Shown here piece by piece: positions 60,257 to 64,000 of a DNA stretch of 64,000 nucleotides (positions are counted from its first letter, which is position 1; each line of letters begins with the position of its first letter). This DNA comes from Porcincola sp945869225. GTDB lineage: Bacteria > Bacillota > Clostridia > Lachnospirales > Lachnospiraceae. The notes beneath the pieces were generated by a model that saw nothing but the letters and a program-made list of their open reading frames with translations, made no database searches and was not told where the DNA came from. The stretch covers positions 186,001 through 250,000 of the forward strand of contig NZ_JBQKGW010000001.1 in the NCBI RefSeq assembly GCF_052118625.1, written 5' to 3'. A program made the translations under genes and the position numbers.

Positions 60257-61213
60257 TCAGGATTTCAGGCTTGACTTGTCATATCCCAGATTCTTCAGAA
60301 TCAGCGGATTGTCCCTCCAGTCCTTTCTCACTTTCACAAACAGCTTCAGATTGACCTGCGCCCCGACCATGTCCTCGATTGCAATCCTGGCTCCTGTGCC
60401 GATCCGCTTCAGCATTGAGCCGCCTTTCCCGATAATCATCCCCTTGTGAGATTCCTTCTCGGTGATCACGGCCGCCTCGATATCCCAGATCGTGTCCGGA
60501 TTCTCATAGACCTTCTCCGGATCCTTCGGCGCGTTTCTGCGTGTACGCTCCTTCATGGACAGAATCTGGACAGCGATGCCATGCGGAACCTCATCGCTCA
60601 GACACCTCAGTGCCTTCTCCCTGATCATCTCCGCGGCAATCTGCCGCATCGTCTGGTCTGTGACTTCATCCTCGTCAAAGTATTTCGGACCTTCCGGAAG
60701 ATGCCGGAAGATCTCATCCAGCAGGGAATCCAGATTCATGCTCTTCATCGCGGAGACCGGAATAATCTCCTCGAACGGATAGAGCTTCCTGTACTTCTCC
60801 ATAAAGACGGCAAGATCCTTCTTCTCAACCGTGTCAATCTTGTTCATGACCAGAATCACCGGTCTGTGGACTGCCTTCAGCTTCCCGGCGATGTACCGCT
60901 CACCCTCCCCGGAAAAATCACTCGCATCCACCAGCCAGAGGATAACATCAGCCTCCGTCAGCGTCTGAAGTGCCACGTCATCCATAAACTCGCCGAGCCG
61001 GTTCTTTGCGCGGTGAATGCCCGGCGTATCAAGAAAGACAATCTGACCGGTTTCGGACGTATAGATCGTCCGGATCTGATTGCGGGTTGTCTGCGGCTTT
61101 CCGGATGTGATCGCAATCTTTTGTCCGACCAGATGGTTCATCAGCGTGGATTTTCCGACATTCGGTCTTCCGACAATTGCCACAAATCCTGACCGGAACT
61201 TTTTCTCTGCCAT
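60257..61213 (-). CDS. era: GTPase Era
   Basis: 318 residues: GTPase domain (G1 GRPNVGKSTL, DTPGIH, NKID) and a C-terminal KH domain (GKGGSMLKRIG near 265). It binds the 3' end of 16S rRNA during 30S assembly. I start at MAEKKF, which has GGAGG five bases upstream. recO follows it upstream of the start by 14 bases, the conserved recO-era order. Confidence 0.96.
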   Translation of the reverse strand: MAEKKFRSGFVAIVGRPNVGKSTLMNHLVGQKIAITSGKPQTTRNQIRTIYTSETGQIVFLDTPGIHRAKNRLGEFMDDVALQTLTEADVILWLVDASDFSGEGERYIAGKLKAVHRPVILVMNKIDTVEKKDLAVFMEKYRKLYPFEEIIPVSAMKSMNLDSLLDEIFRHLPEGPKYFDEDEVTDQTMRQIAAEMIREKALRCLSDEVPHGIAVQILSMKERTRRNAPKDPEKVYENPDTIWDIEAAVITEKESHKGMIIGKGGSMLKRIGTGARIAIEDMVGAQVNLKLFVKVRKDWRDNPLILKNLGYDKSSLKS

Positions 61214-61226
61214 GAGGCCCTCCATC

Positions 61227-61886
61227 TTAATGAATGTTTGTCACAGAATCCAGAATTTCGAGGGAACGGAACGTCCTGTCGATCAGCTTTCCCCTGATGT
61301 TATCCTGCTTTTTTTCAATCTCTCCCAGGACCTCATCAGAGACCCTGAATGCAAAGAGCCTCTGAAGAGGCGCGGAGATCATGTACCAGAACGCATACCG
61401 GGCGCCCTTTGAAAGACTCTCATCCTTCACCACGTCCTGTGGGAACTCTCCTCCCTGCACCATCAGGCGGACTTCATAGGCGTAGCGCACCGCCCGGTTG
61501 TCAAGCGCCGGGTTCTCCAGGGCAAGGAGCGCCGCATACAGCAGGTTCAGCATCTGTGTTCCGTCCATGTTTTCCTGCGCATAATACGCAGCGAACTCCA
61601 TGAAGTAGAGTCCGTAGTAAGCCCCTTCAAAGTCCGTCTTCAGTTCATCAAAGTAGTTCGTGATGTCTGCTCCGACACAGGTGTACGCACTCCTGCCCTC
61701 ATACAGATGAAAGGTTCCGAAGGAAAACGGGACTGTCGCTGCAAGCAGACTGCTGTTTGGTTTTCGTGCAGATCGCGCAAAGGCCGTGATTTTTCCACGC
61801 TCTTTTGTCAGCAGAACGATCCGCCTGTCATATTCCCCGGATGGCGCCGCGAGGAGCACCATCCCCTGAAGATCTATTCCGCTCAT
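61227..61886 (-). CDS. recO: DNA repair protein RecO, zinc-less
   Basis: 219 residues with the OB-fold N-terminus (GMVLLAAPSGEYDRRIVLLTKERGKI) and helical C-terminal part. RecO mediates RecA loading with RecF/RecR. Only one Cys is present, so the usual four-Cys zinc site is absent and the C-terminal region is short. Good GGAGG before the ATG. Confidence 0.88.
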   Translation of the reverse strand: MSGIDLQGMVLLAAPSGEYDRRIVLLTKERGKITAFARSARKPNSSLLAATVPFSFGTFHLYEGRSAYTCVGADITNYFDELKTDFEGAYYGLYFMEFAAYYAQENMDGTQMLNLLYAALLALENPALDNRAVRYAYEVRLMVQGGEFPQDVVKDESLSKGARYAFWYMISAPLQRLFAFRVSDEVLGEIEKKQDNIRGKLIDRTFRSLEILDSVTNIH

Positions 61887-61974
61887 GTTCCTCCGCTATT
61901 CTGCGCCAGCCTGCTGTCTCAGCAAAATACCCCGCGCCGCAGATCAGCCTCTGTCAGGGCCGCCCGGCGGCATT

Positions 61975-64000
61975 TCACGAAAGCGTCTCCGTACTTTTGA
62001 AAAGCGCCTTGCTTTCGTCAATCTTGCTCTCAGACCCGATCACACACAGCGCTCCTCCTGAGAGAGCCTCCCTCATCAGCGGTGCCAGCGCCCGGATATC
62101 CGATGGCTGTGCGGCCAGAACCTCATTTCTCTCCTGCTGCACCTGTTCATACGTCAGCCCGGAAATGAACGCGTTCATGGAACGGGTCCCGGCAATCCGC
62201 GGGGTCAGCGGTGTGTCAAAATCCGATATGGTTCCGATCACAAACTTTGTCATATCGCGCTCTGACGCATAGAATGTCTCCAGGTATTCCGGGATCCCCT
62301 CATAGATGCGAAGCGTATTGCGCAGGTGCGGATCCCTGTAGGAATAGAAGACCGCTGTCCCGCTCCTGGTGAAGGAACCGCCGCAGCCATAAGCGCCGCC
62401 AACGACTCTCAGATTCTGCCACAGGTAGTCGTAGTTCATGATCACTTTCAGAACACTGAGCGCTCCGGTTGCCTTGTCAGCGGAGAAGCGTCCGCCCTCG
62501 GCCACATACTGAATTTTTCCGGGCGTCCGGAAACCTTCATTCTTTTTCTCCGTCTCAAATCCTTCCAGACAGCTGAACGGCATGCTCTGGCCTGCCGGCT
62601 TCCCGGTGCATTCTCCATCCCCAAGCTGCCCCGACAGTTTCCGCAATCCCGCCAGAATCTGACTTGTGTAGACGTCTCTTCCGGTATAGCTCGTCAGCAT
62701 CCTGTCCTTTTTCAGAATGCTCCCCAGCAGACGCTCAAGTGTCTGACAAAGCCCCGGATAGCGTTCGTCAAAATGCTCTTCCAGGTCACAGACAACATGA
62801 TAGAGGCTGATGCCGCCTATCCCGTCATTGAAAACACCTGCAGGCGAGAAATAGGAGAGGCATCTCTGCGCCGCCGTCGCATGTCCCGACGAAGTCAGCT
62901 GGACAGACAGACGGGACCGCAGTTTCTGAATGATTTCGCGCATCCGTTTCCGATCGCTGAACTTCGATGTCAGAAGAATCTCGCCGGTTATTTCGAGCGC
63001 AAAATCGATCTCATCCGGAAGAGTGGCAATCTGCATGCCAAATGCACCCTTGATCAGATCGGCATCAACCGGATCGGTGAACAGCGATACGCCTGGCGTG
63101 ACACCGCCCGTTCTCCGTCCGATTTCTGTTGCCAGCTCCTTGTAGGAATAGTGCTCTGTATCAACCTCACCCAGCACATTTCGAAGGATTCCAAGATATG
63201 GAAGATCCTCCTGCCGGATCCCGGCCAGATCAAACAGAACCGTGACATACACAATCCCATTCGTCTGATAGTCATGGCGGATGAGCCGGATGCCATCTCT
63301 GCTCTCATCGATGTTGGAGAAGGGTCTGGCGCTTCTGCCCAGATCCGACCTCTTCAGGATCGGAATTTTCTCCAGCTCCTCCTGGGTCGAAGGCGTCTCC
63401 TGGAACGTTCTGAGCGCCTTCGTTCCCCGGATCAGGTCTTCTATCTGATCTCCGGACAATGAAGCCTTCAGTTCCGCGAGTTTTTTCTCAGTCGTTTCCT
63501 CCACCTTCTGCGTCAGGCCGCGCTCAGGCTTCATCGAGACATAGCTGGTATGCGGATTATCCATGAGATACCTCCGGATCAGCTCTTCAAAATAACCGGT
63601 CCCGATCCGCTCGCGCAGCGCTTTGAAGACCGCCTGCTGTCTGAGATACTCAAACGGCTTCTCCTCATCGTACAGCCAGCTGTCAAAGACATTGATCGAG
63701 TAGATGAGGCCCTTCGGGAATCCGCCATAGTCCGCCTCGCGATACCGGAACTCCATGGAATTGATGGAAGCCTCGATCTCCTTCGGGCTCAGACCTTTCT
63801 TCGAAATCGTCTCCAGCGTGCTGGCAATCATCTCCTCAAAGCGTACACTGTCGGACTCATCGGCATTCTTCGCCGTGATGGAGAAGACAGGCTGCCGGAT
63901 CGAGGAGTCGAAGGAGCCGTAGACATCCGTTCCGATCCCTGCATCCAGGAGCGCCATTTTCAGCGGTGCGCCCGGAGCCTCCAGCAGAACATCCTCCAGG
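61975..64000 (-). CDS. M16C (presequence protease-type) metallopeptidase, C-terminal part
   Basis: About 675 residues of the C-terminal part are visible and the frame continues past the right edge (the last residues read LEDVLLEAPGAPLK). Stretches such as GFPKGLIYSINVFDSWLY and FSPAGVFNDGIGG with RIAGTRSMNAFISGLT fit the insulinase M16C subfamily. The catalytic HxxEH zinc site is N-terminal and outside the window. The protein probably degrades peptides inside the cell. Confidence 0.88.
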   Translation of the reverse strand, partial: LEDVLLEAPGAPLKMALLDAGIGTDVYGSFDSSIRQPVFSITAKNADESDSVRFEEMIASTLETISKKGLSPKEIEASINSMEFRYREADYGGFPKGLIYSINVFDSWLYDEEKPFEYLRQQAVFKALRERIGTGYFEELIRRYLMDNPHTSYVSMKPERGLTQKVEETTEKKLAELKASLSGDQIEDLIRGTKALRTFQETPSTQEELEKIPILKRSDLGRSARPFSNIDESRDGIRLIRHDYQTNGIVYVTVLFDLAGIRQEDLPYLGILRNVLGEVDTEHYSYKELATEIGRRTGGVTPGVSLFTDPVDADLIKGAFGMQIATLPDEIDFALEITGEILLTSKFSDRKRMREIIQKLRSRLSVQLTSSGHATAAQRCLSYFSPAGVFNDGIGGISLYHVVCDLEEHFDERYPGLCQTLERLLGSILKKDRMLTSYTGRDVYTSQILAGLRKLSGQLGDGECTGKPAGQSMPFSCLEGFETEKKNEGFRTPGKIQYVAEGGRFSADKATGALSVLKVIMNYDYLWQNLRVVGGAYGCGGSFTRSGTAVFYSYRDPHLRNTLRIYEGIPEYLETFYASERDMTKFVIGTISDFDTPLTPRIAGTRSMNAFISGLTYEQVQQERNEVLAAQPSDIRALAPLMREALSGGALCVIGSESKIDESKALFKSTETLS

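Noticed and set aside
1..64000. CRISPR arrays, IS elements, prophage, tRNA or rRNA genes
   Set aside because: No regularly spaced repeats, transposase or phage proteins, and no recognisable tRNA or rRNA sequence were seen in the intergenic regions.

Overview
The window reads as chromosomal DNA of an anaerobic, low-oxygen-adapted Firmicute, most likely a Lachnospiraceae-type Clostridium relative (my inference). Base composition looks balanced to slightly GC-rich by eye. Support comes from a long-form L27 with its Prp processing protease, RemA, NfnAB, PPi-phosphofructokinase plus pyruvate phosphate dikinase, single-chain iron-sulfur serine dehydratase, a desulfoferrodoxin protein, a eukaryote-type NADP isocitrate dehydrogenase and a CFI-box protein. 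About 47 protein genes are supported, nearly all on the minus strand. I see no rRNA or tRNA genes, IS elements, phage genes or CRISPR arrays.

Layout. 1-1755: nfnA-nfnB (nfnB runs off the left edge) with a promoter. 1839-8898: cnnM-yebC-CFI-box-uppP-ftsK, read leftward from a good promoter at 8.9 kb. 8909-10978: rex-alr with a tandem duplication at their junction. 11065-13029 (+): an ABC-F protein. 13030-13489: a gene-free, AT-rich stretch with clustered DnaA-box-like sites and other short repeats, followed by purC (+). 14417-21825: icd, a cytoplasmic ParB-like/BMP fusion, a metallophosphoesterase and a heterodimeric ABC exporter. 22049-26292: yicC-remA-gmk-rpoZ-rimO-pgsA, one operon with a clear promoter and terminator. 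26388-28046: pfp. 28252-30012 (+): rqcH. 30150-36618: radical SAM-DUF2344-rng, then rplU-prp-rpmA-obg from a near-consensus promoter and an L21-type leader.

36634-46146 is the most interesting block: a sugar ABC importer (ATPase, permease, binding protein), a YihS/AGE-type sugar isomerase, an AraC-type response regulator, a LytS/YesM-type histidine kinase with almost no extracellular part, and a last gene that is plainly homologous to the importer's tandem ATPase but has lost every catalytic motif. I propose that this pseudo-ATPase is a signalling adaptor linking transporter state to the kinase. A serine hydrolase gene diverges from the operon.

48058-51248: btuF-btuC-btuD, a corrinoid importer under a cobalamin riboswitch with its own terminator. 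51395-64000: desulfoferrodoxin-flavodoxin fusion, udk, phosphodiesterase, serine dehydratase, ppdK, glyS, a lipoprotein, era, recO and the C-terminal two thirds of an M16C peptidase. PFP and PPDK point to PPi-linked glycolysis, and NfnAB, Rex and the desulfoferrodoxin fusion to anaerobic redox balance and oxygen defence.
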